A DNA stretch of 64,000 nucleotides, from positions 1,302,001-1,366,000 of the forward strand of contig NZ_VRSV01000001.1 of assembly GCF_008017415.1 (NCBI RefSeq), given 5' to 3'. The stretch is from Microbacterium hatanonis. GTDB lineage: Bacteria; Actinomycetota; Actinomycetes; Actinomycetales; Microbacteriaceae. The notes under the pieces were generated by a model, which searched no databases, was not told the origin of the DNA, and was given only the letters and a program-made list of their open reading frames with translations. Shown here one piece after another: positions 14,462 to 26,703 of the stretch. The position numbers and the translations under genes are program-made. Each line of letters begins with the position of its first letter. Position 1 is the stretch's first letter.

Positions 14462-15847
14462 ATGACGACGCAGGCCACCGCGGGAACGACGGAGCTCGAG
14501 CGCGGCCTCAGCAACCGCCACATCCAGCTCATCGCGATCGGCGGCGCGATCGGCACCGGTCTCTTCCTCGGTTCCGGCATCGGGATCCATGCGTCCGGAC
14601 CGTCCATCCTCCTGGTCTACGTCGTCGTCGGACTGATGCTGTTCGTCATGATGCGGGCGATGGGAGAGCTGCTGCTCTCCAATCTCGGGTACCGCACCTT
14701 TCAAGACTTCGCCGCCGACTATCTCGGGGACTGGGCGCGATTCTTCGTCGGGTGGACCTACTGGTTGTGCCTCCTCTCCATCGCAGCCGCCGACGTCGTG
14801 GGCATCCAGACGTATGCGAGATTCTGGTGGCCCGAGCTGCCCGGCTGGGTCCCCATGACGATCGCCGTGGTCTTCGTCCTCGGGCTCAATCTGGTCGCGG
14901 TGAGGGCGTTCGGAGAGGCGGAGTTCTGGTTCGCGCTCATCAAGGTCGTCACCATCCTCGTGCTGATCGTCGTCGGAGTCGTCCTGATCGTCATCGGGTT
15001 CACCTCGCCGAACGGCGACCAGGCCAGCGTGACTCATCTGTGGGACGAGGGCGGGTTCTTCCCGAACGGGTTCGTGGGCTTCCTCGGCGGCTTCCAGATC
15101 GCCATCTTCGCGTTCGCGGGGATCGAACTGGTCGGCACCACCGCGGCCGAGGCGAAAGACCCCGAGAAGAATCTGCCGAAGGCGATCAACCAGGTGCCGC
15201 TGCGCATCCTGTTCTTCTACGTGCTCGCCCTGGGTGTGATCGTCTGCGTGACGCCGTGGACCGAGGTCGACCCGTCCGAGAGCCCGTTCGTCGCGCTCTT
15301 CACCCTCGTAGGTTTCGCGGGTGCGGCCGGGGTCATCAACGCGGTCGTCATCAGCTCGGCGACATCCGCAGCCAACAGCGGCGTGTTCTCATCGAGCCGG
15401 ATGGTCTACGGGTTGGCGACGACCCATCAGGCTCCGGCAGTCTTCTCCCGACTCACCCGTACGGCGGTGCCCGGATTCGCGCTCGTGCTCTCGTGCGTCA
15501 TCGTGCTGGTGAGCGGCTCTATCGGCATGATCTTCGACGACGCGTTCCAGCTCATCACCACGGTGTCGTCCATACTCTTCCTCTTCGTCTGGTCGGTCAT
15601 CCTGGTCGCGTACCTCGTCTATCGCCGCCGCCGCCCCGACCTCCACGCTTCCTCCACCTACCGGCTCCGGTGGGGTGTTCCGCTGTGCTGGCTGGTGCTG
15701 GCGTTCTTCGGTGCGATGGTCGTGATCCTCGCGCTCTTCGAGAGCACGCGGGTACCGCTGCTCTGGACGCCGCTGTGGTTCGTCATCCTGGGCGGCGTCT
15801 ATCTCGTCGTGCGGCGCCGCGTCGCGCGGCCGAACCCGGAGCGGTGA
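14462..15847 (+). CDS. cycA: D-serine/D-alanine/glycine permease, CycA type
   Basis: A 461-residue amino-acid/proton symporter of the AAT (APC) family with 12 predicted membrane helices. It starts with the family signature LSNRHIQLIAIGGAIGTGLF, then MRAMGELLLSNL, FGEAEFWFALIKV and IFAFAGIELVGTTAAEAKDP. Over its length it is much closer to E. coli CycA than to other AAT permeases, for example SANSGVFSSSRMVYGL and the SVTPW-like stretch. CycA imports D-Ala, D-Ser and Gly, so the substrate is a family inference. It lies 11 bases after the PPTase-like gene and 3 bases before the lactate permease, so all three are likely one transcript. Confidence 0.9.
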   Translation: MTTQATAGTTELERGLSNRHIQLIAIGGAIGTGLFLGSGIGIHASGPSILLVYVVVGLMLFVMMRAMGELLLSNLGYRTFQDFAADYLGDWARFFVGWTYWLCLLSIAAADVVGIQTYARFWWPELPGWVPMTIAVVFVLGLNLVAVRAFGEAEFWFALIKVVTILVLIVVGVVLIVIGFTSPNGDQASVTHLWDEGGFFPNGFVGFLGGFQIAIFAFAGIELVGTTAAEAKDPEKNLPKAINQVPLRILFFYVLALGVIVCVTPWTEVDPSESPFVALFTLVGFAGAAGVINAVVISSATSAANSGVFSSSRMVYGLATTHQAPAVFSRLTRTAVPGFALVLSCVIVLVSGSIGMIFDDAFQLITTVSSILFLFVWSVILVAYLVYRRRRPDLHASSTYRLRWGVPLCWLVLAFFGAMVVILALFESTRVPLLWTPLWFVILGGVYLVVRRRVARPNPER

Positions 15848-15850
15848 CCT

Positions 15851-17470
15851 ATGTGGACCCAGTCGATCGATCCCACCGGGCAGCTCTGGCTCTCGGCTCT
15901 CGTCGCGGTCGTGCCGATCCTCGTCTTCCTGCTGTGTCTCGTGGTCTTCAAGCTCAAGGGGATCACGGCGGGAATCATCGCCGTCGTGCTCCAGGTGGTG
16001 ATCGCGGCATGGCCGTTCGGGATGCCGGCGGAATCCATCGCCGGGGCGGGTCTCCTGGGCATCCTCACCGCCGTCTGGCCGATCGCGTACATCATCGTCG
16101 CCGCCGTATGGCTGTACAAGCTCGCCGTGGCCAGCGGCCGATTCGACGTCATCCGAGCGAGCATCTCGGGGATCTCCCCCGACCAGCGCATCCAGGTACT
16201 GCTGATCAGCTTCTCGTTCGGAGCCTTCCTCGAGGGGGCGGCGGGCTTCGGCGTGCCGATCGCGATCTGCGCGGCACTTCTCGTTCAGCTGGGTTTCGGC
16301 CCCGTGAAGGCGGCGATGCTCTCGCTCGTGGCGAATGTCGCTGCCGGCGCATACGGAGCCATCGGGATCCCGGTCATCATCGGCGCCCAGGTCGGTGAGG
16401 TCGGGTTGTCGGGGCTCACCCTCGACATGGTGCTGGTGCTTCAGCTGCTGACCTTCGCGGTGCCCTTCATTCTCGTCATGATCCTCGACGGGTGGCGCGG
16501 GGTGCGGGAGACATGGCCGGTGACGCTGGGTGTCAGCGCTGCGTACAGCGTCGTCCAAGCCGGCATCCTGATCTTCCTCGGCCCCGAGCTCGCCGACATC
16601 GTGCCGGGCCTGTTCGGAATGGTCGTCATCTTCGTGATCGGCCGGGTGTGGCAGCCCCAGCGCATCTACCGCGAGGACGGCGGTGACGTGCCTGCCGTCG
16701 ACAAGCACGACTTCGGCGAGGTGGTCGTGGCGTGGAGCCCGTTCTACATCCTCACCGCGGTGATCTTCGTCTGGAGCATCCCGTGGTTCAAGTCGCTCTT
16801 CGCTGCGGACGGGCCGCTCTCATGGCTCGTGTTCAGCGTGCCGATCCCCGGGGTGACGGGAGCCATCGTGCCCGCGGGGTCGGACGCCCCGGTCGCTACA
16901 GCCTGGGCGTTCACCCCGGTGAATGCGACCGGAACCGCGATCCTGGTGGCGGTGCTGATCACGTTCTGGACGACCCCGCAGCTGCGTACCCGTGATCTCT
17001 GGGCTCAGCTGGCGGCGACCGTTCGAGACCTGTGGCGACCGGTGATCCTCATCGCCTTGATCCTGGTCGTCGCCAACATCGCGAACTTCTCGGGAGGCTC
17101 GGCGAGCATCGGCAACGCCCTGGCGGCCGTCGGGCTCCTCTTCCCGCTCTTCGCGCCCATCATCGGATGGTTCGGAGTGTTCATCACCGGGTCGGTCGTG
17201 AACAACAACACCCTCTTCGCGCACCTGCAGTCGGTGACGGCCCAGCAGATCGGCGTCGATCCGACCCTGCTGGTGGCTGCGAACACTGCGGGCGGCACCG
17301 TCGCGAAGGTCGTGTCACCCCAGTCGATCGCCATCGCCGCGGGAGCGGTGGGCTTGACGGGCCGCGAGGGCGAGATCCTGCGCGCTTCCATCAAGTACAG
17401 CCTCGGGATGCTCGTCTTCGTCTGCGTCTGGGTCTTCCTGCTCTCGCTCGTGATGCCACACGCGAGCTGA
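15851..17470 (+). CDS. lctP: L-lactate permease family transporter
   Basis: A 539-residue polytopic membrane protein of the LctP family with about 13 hydrophobic segments. Family landmarks include ITAVWPIAYIIVAAVWLYKL-type region near residue 75, SFSFGAFLEGAAGFGVPIAI, and a C-terminal VVNNNTLFAHLQ with NTAGGTVAKVVSPQSIAIA. LctP proteins import lactate, and often glycolate, by proton symport. It begins three bases after cycA. No lactate dehydrogenase gene is nearby, so the physiological substrate here is uncertain. It is convergent with the esterase gene, with only 13 bases between them. Confidence 0.9.
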   Translation: MWTQSIDPTGQLWLSALVAVVPILVFLLCLVVFKLKGITAGIIAVVLQVVIAAWPFGMPAESIAGAGLLGILTAVWPIAYIIVAAVWLYKLAVASGRFDVIRASISGISPDQRIQVLLISFSFGAFLEGAAGFGVPIAICAALLVQLGFGPVKAAMLSLVANVAAGAYGAIGIPVIIGAQVGEVGLSGLTLDMVLVLQLLTFAVPFILVMILDGWRGVRETWPVTLGVSAAYSVVQAGILIFLGPELADIVPGLFGMVVIFVIGRVWQPQRIYREDGGDVPAVDKHDFGEVVVAWSPFYILTAVIFVWSIPWFKSLFAADGPLSWLVFSVPIPGVTGAIVPAGSDAPVATAWAFTPVNATGTAILVAVLITFWTTPQLRTRDLWAQLAATVRDLWRPVILIALILVVANIANFSGGSASIGNALAAVGLLFPLFAPIIGWFGVFITGSVVNNNTLFAHLQSVTAQQIGVDPTLLVAANTAGGTVAKVVSPQSIAIAAGAVGLTGREGEILRASIKYSLGMLVFVCVWVFLLSLVMPHAS

Positions 17471-17483
17471 ATCCCTCCCCGCC

Positions 17484-18785
17484 TCAGGGAGCCGAGAGGC
17501 CGAGCACGGGGTAGAGAACCCGGAACCCCTCGTCGAGGCCGCCGGTGATGGCGGAGACGAGGTGGTCGGCGCCGGGGACCACGTAAGACGTGACAGACAT
17601 CCCGGCCTGCTGCGCCGCCGCGGCGACGGTCTGGGATGCGGCGACGAAGCCGGGGTCCTCGCTTCCCGCGGTGAAGACCGCGGTCGTTCCCGCGTAGGTG
17701 CCCGGCGAGGCTGAGCTCATGATGTTGACGGGCTTCGACGCGTCGAAGGCGGCCTGGTCGCCGCCGTAGATCGTGGCGAGCACGCCGGACACGTCCTCGG
17801 ACCCGGGGAACTCCTCCCCCGACACATCGATGATGTTGGAGAACATCTCCGGGTAGGCGGCGCCGTACTTTATCGCGCAGCCGCCTCCGTTGGAGTATCC
17901 GGCGATGACCCAGTAGCGGGGGTCGTCGATGATCTTCAGATTGGCGCGGGCCCAGGCGGTGACGTCCTTCGTGATGTACGTCTCGGCCGCGCCGTACGCC
18001 GCGGAGTCGGCGCACGCGGGATCCTGGCTGCTCCCGGTGCCCCCGATCTGATCCGCGACGATGACGATCGGGGCGAGGCCGTCATGGTCGGCGGCGTACT
18101 GGTCGAGCACGCCGGCGATGAACGACACGTCGGGGTTGCCGGGATAGCCCATCATCATGATCACGAGAGGCAGTGCAGGAGCATCGGGGGCCAGCGCGGC
18201 AGGTGGGAGGTAGATCCCGGCGGGACGGGCGACGAACCCCGACTGCGTACCGGGGATGTTCTGCGTTCCCTGCTGCCCGGCCGCCGCCAGATCCTCGGGG
18301 GCCCTCCACGTCGTGTAGATGGGCTGCGCGGGCGCGGCGGTGGAGCCACCCGTCTGGGGAACGTCGATGGGCGCGTCGACGACGACCCCCAGCAGGGATC
18401 CGAGTGTCGGGTTGAGTCCGTAGTAGGCGTTCACACCGATGACGCCGCTCACGAGGAACCAGACCACGGCCACCCCGGCGACGACGCGCCGCCAGGGCCG
18501 GGAGCGAGGAAAGGACGCGACCCCCAGACCGACGGCTGCGAAGCATCCGGCCGCCCAGAACCCCACGGTGAGGGGCAGGTCGGTGCCGAAGGCCTCGACG
18601 GCATTCGCCACCAGGAAGAGGACCAGTCCTGCCGCGGCACCGCCGACGAGGCCGATCGACGCCCGCGCCCACCAGCCGTCGCCGACGGGGCGAGCGAGCA
18701 GGACGATCGCGAGGACGACAACGCCGCCGTAGACCAGCCACATGGCCGGTGAGTCGATGATCGGCAATCTCAGAAGTGCGTCCAC
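17484..18785 (-). CDS. Membrane-bound putative esterase (alpha/beta hydrolase), candidate aminoacyl-lipid hydrolase
   Basis: A 433-residue protein. Four hydrophobic segments occupy about residues 10-125, followed by an extracellular hydrolase domain of the putative-esterase group. The nucleophile is in WVIAGYSNGGGCAIKYG (Ser near 297). The acid is probably in FTAGSEDPGF and the base in VPGADHLVSA. GTG 18785 follows AAGGAG by six bases. It is 20 bases downstream of the membrane-protein gene and shares a neighbourhood with the MprF-like synthase. In Pseudomonas an alanyl-phosphatidylglycerol hydrolase and in corynebacteria an esterase are linked to aminoacyl-lipid turnover, so this gene could remove alanine from lipids. 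That function is inferred from context. Confidence 0.75.
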   Translation of the reverse strand: MDALLRLPIIDSPAMWLVYGGVVVLAIVLLARPVGDGWWARASIGLVGGAAAGLVLFLVANAVEAFGTDLPLTVGFWAAGCFAAVGLGVASFPRSRPWRRVVAGVAVVWFLVSGVIGVNAYYGLNPTLGSLLGVVVDAPIDVPQTGGSTAAPAQPIYTTWRAPEDLAAAGQQGTQNIPGTQSGFVARPAGIYLPPAALAPDAPALPLVIMMMGYPGNPDVSFIAGVLDQYAADHDGLAPIVIVADQIGGTGSSQDPACADSAAYGAAETYITKDVTAWARANLKIIDDPRYWVIAGYSNGGGCAIKYGAAYPEMFSNIIDVSGEEFPGSEDVSGVLATIYGGDQAAFDASKPVNIMSSASPGTYAGTTAVFTAGSEDPGFVAASQTVAAAAQQAGMSVTSYVVPGADHLVSAITGGLDEGFRVLYPVLGLSAP

Positions 18786-18805
18786 CGGGTTCTCCTTCGT
18801 GGTGA

Positions 18806-19372
18806 TCAGGCACCCGCGGGGGTGCAGCCCGGCGGCTCCGAGTTGCCGCTGATGGCGAAGTCCTCACAGGTGAGGAAACGGGACTGGTTCACCCCGAGGA
18901 GGAACGAACCGCCGACGACGGCGACGACGACGAACGCGATGCTGACCTTCGCGCGGCGGGGAGTCTCGCCGCCGAGGTCCGGCCAGGTGATCTGAACGAG
19001 CACCCAGAGCGTGAACGGGAGGCCGACGAGTACGACGAAGATCCCCATGAGTGCCAGCAACCCCGCTGCGAGATCGGTGCTCTGGTCGTCGACGATGAAG
19101 TTCAGCAGCAGCCAGAAAGACGGCACCAGGAGCACGAAGGCTCTGAGCAGCTTCTGCCCGACGCGGCGGTGCTCGACCAGCACGAACACGAACCCGGCCG
19201 TCGATGCGGCCCACACGGCGAGGATGTCGTCGAAGAAGACCTCGTGCCACGCACCCAGGGTGAACGCGGGCCACCACACGATCACCGCCATCCCGACCAT
19301 GACGACGCCGATCGGCACGTCGCGCCGGCGACGTTCCGACTCGCGAGACGGAGGGTTGACGGGGTCACTCAC
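18806..19372 (-). CDS. Small membrane protein of unknown function, linked to the esterase
   Basis: A 188-residue protein with four predicted transmembrane helices (about 20-38, 46-66, 73-115 in two passes, 140-160) and a short C-terminal exported tail containing two cysteines (LTCEDFAISGNSEPPGCTP) that could form a disulfide. I do not recognise a named domain. It precedes the esterase by 20 bases on the same strand and diverges from the MprF-like gene, so it probably belongs to the same aminoacyl-lipid cluster. Confidence 0.75.
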   Translation of the reverse strand: MSDPVNPPSRESERRRRDVPIGVVMVGMAVIVWWPAFTLGAWHEVFFDDILAVWAASTAGFVFVLVEHRRVGQKLLRAFVLLVPSFWLLLNFIVDDQSTDLAAGLLALMGIFVVLVGLPFTLWVLVQITWPDLGGETPRRAKVSIAFVVVAVVGGSFLLGVNQSRFLTCEDFAISGNSEPPGCTPAGA

Positions 19373-19407
19373 AGTCGCACGTTATTCGCCCGGGCGGCTT
19401 CGGGGAA

Positions 19408-19430
19408 GACGAGGATGCGAGAACCTCGTC
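19408..19430. promoter_or_regulatory. Inverted repeat in the divergent promoter region before the MprF-like gene
   Basis: GACGAGG (19408-19414) is a perfect inverted repeat of CCTCGTC (19424-19430) with nine bases between. It sits between two divergent starts (19372 and 19515), so an operator acting on both is plausible. A TATCCT at 19502-19507 lies only 7 bases before ATG 19515, which would make the MprF-like mRNA nearly leaderless if it is the -10 element. Confidence 0.4.
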
Positions 19431-19514
19431 CCCGCGCACGTATCGGGGGCGACTCATCGAATCGCTGGACGGAAAGCCTGTGCGGATCGCCGGCGTCTCC
19501 ATATCCTGAGAAAC

Positions 19515-21632
19515 ATGAGCGAGTCGCAGAAGACCGGCGGAGCCGAGGTCGCGAAGGAGCCCGACCGCTCTCCCGTGCCCCGCGTGATCAGGGTCGTCTC
19601 CCGCATCCCGGCCACCGCGTCGTTGGTGGTGCTCGTCCTGGCGGCGGGGATCGCGTCGCAGGGTCTGTGGACGGCGGCGTCAGCGCAGGCGTGGTGGCCG
19701 GCCGTCGCCTACGGCCTCCCGTCGCTCCAGGAAGGGCGGTGGTGGACGCCGGTCACGGGCACGTTCTTCGTCGTCGACCCGTGGGCCTACGTGCCGACCA
19801 TGATCGCGTTCTTCTGGGTGGGGCTGCTGGAGTGGCAGCGGGGAACGCGGGTGACACTGCTGTACTTCGTGGGTGGTCAGCTGTTCGCCGTCCTCGCGAC
19901 CACGGCGTTCCTCGCCCTCGCGGGCATGCTGGCGTGGCCATGGGCGGTGACCCTCGCGGGCACGCTGGATGCCGGGCCGTCGGGCGGGACGATGGCCTGT
20001 TTCGCGGCGTGCGTCGGGTTGTTCGCGTCGCCGTGGCGACAGCGGGCGTGGATCGTCGTGTTCGGCTACGTCGTGATCGGCGTGCTGTTCTTCGGCACGC
20101 TCGCCGATCTCGAGCATGCGTTCGCAGTCGTCCTGGTCCTGGCGATCGACCGCTCGTTCCGCATCAGGCTCGCGAGCACTCGGGAGCGCCGGTTCCTCGC
20201 CTTCGCCATCAGCCTCGCACTCGGCGTCGTGCAGCTGATCACCCTGGTGATCCCGACGAACGGTCCTTTCGGACCGACCGCGGCCCTGGACGGATCGTGG
20301 ATCGAGGTCGCCGTCGACGTCGTGGTGATCCTCCTCGTGTCGAACGGACTCCGTCGCGGACGGCGATGGGCGTGGACGCTGTCGGTCATCTGGGCGAGCG
20401 TCAACGTGCTCGTCGCCGGACTGTACGTGGTGCTCGCGGTCGCTTTCCCCGCCGATGCGCCTCTGGAGTGGGGCGACACGGATGTGTCCATCGCGACCTC
20501 GGTGCTGTGGCTCCTGTTCTTCGCCTACCTTCTCGCCACTCGGAGCGCGTTCGGCACGCGCAGGCGCCGTCAACTCGGGGTCGAGCGCGGCACGCGCTCG
20601 CCCGACCCGGCGACGGCCGACGATGCTCGTGAGCTCATCGAGACCCACGGCGGCGGCACTCTCTCGTGGATGTCGACGTGGGAGGGGATGGACTACTTCC
20701 GCACGTCGGATCGACTCGTGCCGTACCAGAAGCATGCCGGTGTCGTCGTCGCTCTCGCCGATCCCCTCGGGCCGCCCGAGGCCGCGCGGACGAGCGTTGC
20801 GGAATTCATCCATGCTGCGGAGCGCTCGGCCCTCATCCCGTGCTTCTTCAGCGCCAGCCAGGTCGTGCGCGACGTGCTCCCCACCGGATGGCGGTCGCTC
20901 GTCATCGCCGACGACACGATCGTCGATCTCCCGGGGCTGGCCTTCACGGGGAAGCCGTGGGCGCACGTGCGCACCGCGCTCAACAAGGCCGATCGCGAGG
21001 GCATCACCTTCCGGATGACCACCCTCGCCGCCGAGACATGGGGCATCCGCCAGCAACTCCGAGCGATCTCCGAATCGTGGGTGGGAGACAAAGGACTGCC
21101 TGAGATGCGTTTCACGCTGGGCACGCTGCAGGAGGCGGAGGCGTCCGAAGTGCGACTCGCCCTGGCGATCTCGGCGCAGGGCGATGTCGACGGATTCCTC
21201 AGCTGGCTCCCCGTCTACGGTCCCGCGGGCGAGCACCGCGGGTGGACGCTCGACCTCATGCGGCGGCGCGACGGCGGGTTCGCCGGAGTCATGGAGTTCT
21301 TGATCGGGTCGTCGGCACGCGTGTTCGCCGAGGAGGGCGCGCAGATCCTGTCGCTGTCGGGGGCGCCCCTCGCGCACGAGGTCGGTGAAGACGAAGGGCG
21401 CATCGCCCAGATGCTCGAACAGCTCAGCAGCATCCTCGAACCGGTGTACGGATTCCGGTCCCTGCATCGCTTCAAGCAGAAGTTCAACCCGCGCTACGAG
21501 CCCATCTATCTGCTCTACCGGGACGAGGGAGACCTCGCGCGCATCGGTCCGGCTCTCGTGAGGGCGTTCCTCCCCGATGCCACGCTCCGGCAGTACGCGG
21601 GCGCCGGCATTGACATGCTGCGAGGGAGCTGA
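19515..21632 (+). CDS. MprF-like aminoacyl-phosphatidylglycerol synthase with rhomboid-like membrane domain
   Basis: A 705-residue protein. The N-terminal half has about ten hydrophobic segments. The first block resembles the rhomboid fold, with GPSGG near residue 155 and a DLEHA histidine near 200, positions that recall the rhomboid Ser/His pair. The C-terminal 340 residues are the DUF2156/MprF catalytic domain with two GNAT-like folds: LVPYQKHAGVVVALADPLGP, WAHVRTALNKADREG, LDLMRR and LHRFKQKFNPRYEPIYL. MprF-type enzymes move lysine or alanine from aminoacyl-tRNA to phosphatidylglycerol on the inner leaflet, reducing negative surface charge. The substrate here is not visible in sequence. 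The nearby AlaRS core and mini-tRNA(Ala) suggest alanine. ATG 19515 is 7 bases after a possible -10 box. Confidence 0.85.
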   Translation: MSESQKTGGAEVAKEPDRSPVPRVIRVVSRIPATASLVVLVLAAGIASQGLWTAASAQAWWPAVAYGLPSLQEGRWWTPVTGTFFVVDPWAYVPTMIAFFWVGLLEWQRGTRVTLLYFVGGQLFAVLATTAFLALAGMLAWPWAVTLAGTLDAGPSGGTMACFAACVGLFASPWRQRAWIVVFGYVVIGVLFFGTLADLEHAFAVVLVLAIDRSFRIRLASTRERRFLAFAISLALGVVQLITLVIPTNGPFGPTAALDGSWIEVAVDVVVILLVSNGLRRGRRWAWTLSVIWASVNVLVAGLYVVLAVAFPADAPLEWGDTDVSIATSVLWLLFFAYLLATRSAFGTRRRRQLGVERGTRSPDPATADDARELIETHGGGTLSWMSTWEGMDYFRTSDRLVPYQKHAGVVVALADPLGPPEAARTSVAEFIHAAERSALIPCFFSASQVVRDVLPTGWRSLVIADDTIVDLPGLAFTGKPWAHVRTALNKADREGITFRMTTLAAETWGIRQQLRAISESWVGDKGLPEMRFTLGTLQEAEASEVRLALAISAQGDVDGFLSWLPVYGPAGEHRGWTLDLMRRRDGGFAGVMEFLIGSSARVFAEEGAQILSLSGAPLAHEVGEDEGRIAQMLEQLSSILEPVYGFRSLHRFKQKFNPRYEPIYLLYRDEGDLARIGPALVRAFLPDATLRQYAGAGIDMLRGS

Positions 21633-21635
21633 CCC

Positions 21636-23591
21636 TCAGTCGCGCGAGTCGTGCCGCTGAGCGTCTTCCGGGAGCCAGAGCGTCTGCTGGTCACTGGGAC
21701 GGGCGATGGGGATGCGGGTACCGAGCACCTGCGACACCACGTCCTGTGCGATCTTCGCCGCCGTGAGACCGGCGTCTTCGAGGATCTGTTCGCGGGTGGC
21801 GTGCGGGATGAACTCGTCGGGCAGCCCCAGCTCGTCGACGGCCGTATCGACCCCGGCCTCGCGGAGCACCTGACGCACGCGCGTTCCGACGCCGCCTACA
21901 CGGATGCCGTCTTCGATCGTGATGACGAGTCGATGGCTGCGCGCGAGTTCGACGATCGACGGCTGCACGGGGATGACCCATCGCGGGTCGACGACGGTGG
22001 CGCCGATCCCCTGTGCCTCGAGGCGCTCCGCCACCTCCGTGGCGAGATGCACCATGGGTCCGATGCCCACGATGAGGACGTCGTGCGTCGCGGCGCGGGA
22101 GATCACGTCGACTCCGTCGGCGAGCCGCTCGATGGCCGGGAGATCGGCGGCCGCCGATCCCTTGGGGTAGCGCACGACGGTCGGCGCGTCCGAGACCGCG
22201 ACCGCCTCGCGGAGCTCCTCGCTGAGGCGGACGGCATCGCGCGGCGCCGCGATGCGGATGTTCGGCACGAGCTGCAGCATCGCGAGATCCCAGATGCCGT
22301 GGTGGCTCGGTCCGTCCGGGCCGGTGACGCCCGCGCGGTCGAGTGCGAAGGTGACGCCGGCTCGGTGCAGCGCGACATCCATCAGCACCTGGTCGAAGGC
22401 GCGATTCATGAAGGTGGCGTACATGGCGACGACGGGGTGCAGTCCGCCGAAGGCGAGACCCGCGGCTGACGCGACGGCGTGCTGTTCGGCGATGCCGACG
22501 TCGTAGGTGCGCTCGGGGAACCGCTCGGCGAACAGCTGCAGGCCGGTCGGACGCAGCATCGCCGCGGTGACGGCGATGATGTCGTCCCGCTCCGCGCCGA
22601 TCGCGACCAGCTCGCGTGCGAAGACGTCGGTCCATCCGTCGCCGGTGGCGCTCGCGAGGGGTTCGCCGGTGATCGGATCGATCTTGCCCACCGCATGGAA
22701 CTGGTCGGCCTCATCGCTGCGGGCGGGCGCGTATCCGCGGCCCTTGTCGGTGATCGCGTGGACGATGACGGGCGCGCCGTACGACTTCGCGAGGGTGAGG
22801 GTCTCGAGCAGTGTCTCGAGATCGTGTCCGTCGACGGGGCCGAGGTACTTGATGTCGAGGTTGGAGTAGAGGGCCTCGTTGTTCGTGAACCGCGAGAGGA
22901 ACCCGTGCGTCGCACCGCGCACACCGCGGTAGACCGCGCGGGTGGCCGGGCCGAGCGCCCGGAAGAGCGAGTCGGAGCTCCGGTGGAGAGTGCGGTACGC
23001 GTCGGCGGTGCGGACGCGATTGAGATAGCGGGCCATACCGCCGATGGTCGGTGCGTAGGAGCGTCCGTTGTCGTTGACGACGATCACGAGATTGCGATCG
23101 TTGTCGTCCGAGATGTTGTTGAGCGCCTCCCACGTCATTCCGCCCGTGAGAGCACCGTCGCCGACCACGGCCACGACGTGCCGATCGCGGCGTCCGGTAC
23201 GGGTGAGAGCGCGAGACACCCCGTCGGCCCAACTGAGCGAGCTCGACGCATGAGAGGACTCCACGACGTCGTGGATGCTCTCGGAGCGCTGCGGATACCC
23301 GGCGAGCCCCTCGCGGGAGCGCAGGGCCGAGAAGTCCTGCCGCCCGGTCAGCAGCTTGTGCACGTAGGACTGATGCCCGGTGTCGAAGATGATCGGATCC
23401 TGGGGCGAGTCGAAGATCTTGTGGATCGCGATGGTCAGTTCGACCACGCCGAGGTTCGGCCCGAGGTGGCCACCGGTGCGGGAGACGTTCTCGATGAGGA
23501 ACTCGCGCACCTCGCCGGCCAGCTGCTCGAGCTGCGGCAGGTCGAGCGCATCGAGGTCACGCGGCCCCGTGATCGTCGGCAGAACAGCCAT
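21636..23591 (-). CDS. dxs: 1-deoxy-D-xylulose-5-phosphate synthase
   Basis: A 651-residue thiamine-diphosphate enzyme that joins pyruvate and glyceraldehyde 3-phosphate, the first step of the MEP isoprenoid pathway. The early substrate histidine is in IIFDTGHQSYVHKLLTG. The ThDP motif starts at VGDGALTGGMTWEALNN and ends at NDNGRSYAPTIG, and the transketolase-like centre has FDVGIAEQHAVASAAGLA in variant form (YDVGIAEQHAV). The C-terminal domain ends near residue 640. ATG 23591 is preceded by AAAGGAG. Its stop is three bases from the convergent MprF-like gene. It is downstream of acnA but separated by a terminator. Confidence 0.97.
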   Translation of the reverse strand: MAVLPTITGPRDLDALDLPQLEQLAGEVREFLIENVSRTGGHLGPNLGVVELTIAIHKIFDSPQDPIIFDTGHQSYVHKLLTGRQDFSALRSREGLAGYPQRSESIHDVVESSHASSSLSWADGVSRALTRTGRRDRHVVAVVGDGALTGGMTWEALNNISDDNDRNLVIVVNDNGRSYAPTIGGMARYLNRVRTADAYRTLHRSSDSLFRALGPATRAVYRGVRGATHGFLSRFTNNEALYSNLDIKYLGPVDGHDLETLLETLTLAKSYGAPVIVHAITDKGRGYAPARSDEADQFHAVGKIDPITGEPLASATGDGWTDVFARELVAIGAERDDIIAVTAAMLRPTGLQLFAERFPERTYDVGIAEQHAVASAAGLAFGGLHPVVAMYATFMNRAFDQVLMDVALHRAGVTFALDRAGVTGPDGPSHHGIWDLAMLQLVPNIRIAAPRDAVRLSEELREAVAVSDAPTVVRYPKGSAAADLPAIERLADGVDVISRAATHDVLIVGIGPMVHLATEVAERLEAQGIGATVVDPRWVIPVQPSIVELARSHRLVITIEDGIRVGGVGTRVRQVLREAGVDTAVDELGLPDEFIPHATREQILEDAGLTAAKIAQDVVSQVLGTRIPIARPSDQQTLWLPEDAQRHDSRD

Positions 23592-23722
23592 CGGACTCCT
23601 TTCGTCGTCGATCCCGAGGATCGACGGGCGACCAGCAGACAGTCTAATCCGGGCTCCCCCGGCAGCCGGCGGAGGCGCGTCCGGTTGACAGGCGGGGTGG
23701 AGCACGCTCGCAGGCACGGCGA

Positions 23723-23751
23723 AAGGGCCCCGACCGAGGTCGAGGGCCCTT
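23723..23751 (-). terminator. Terminator after acnA
   Basis: AAGGGCCC (23723-23730) pairs with GGGCCCTT (23744-23751), with an inner GACC/GGTC pairing in the loop. It begins 17 bases past the acnA stop. On the minus strand the stem ends CCCTTTCG, a weak T run. Confidence 0.6.
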
Positions 23752-23767
23752 CACGGTGGTTCGTCGG

Positions 23768-26596
<2,829 letters not shown>

Positions 26597-26703
26597 GTGC
26601 GTCTCCTTCGTCGGCGGTGCGCGGGCGTTACCCGCACGAACCATCTTCTCCAGGTCGCTCACGACCGGCTAGCAAGGTGGACCTAACCGTGGCGCGTGGG
26701 GAA

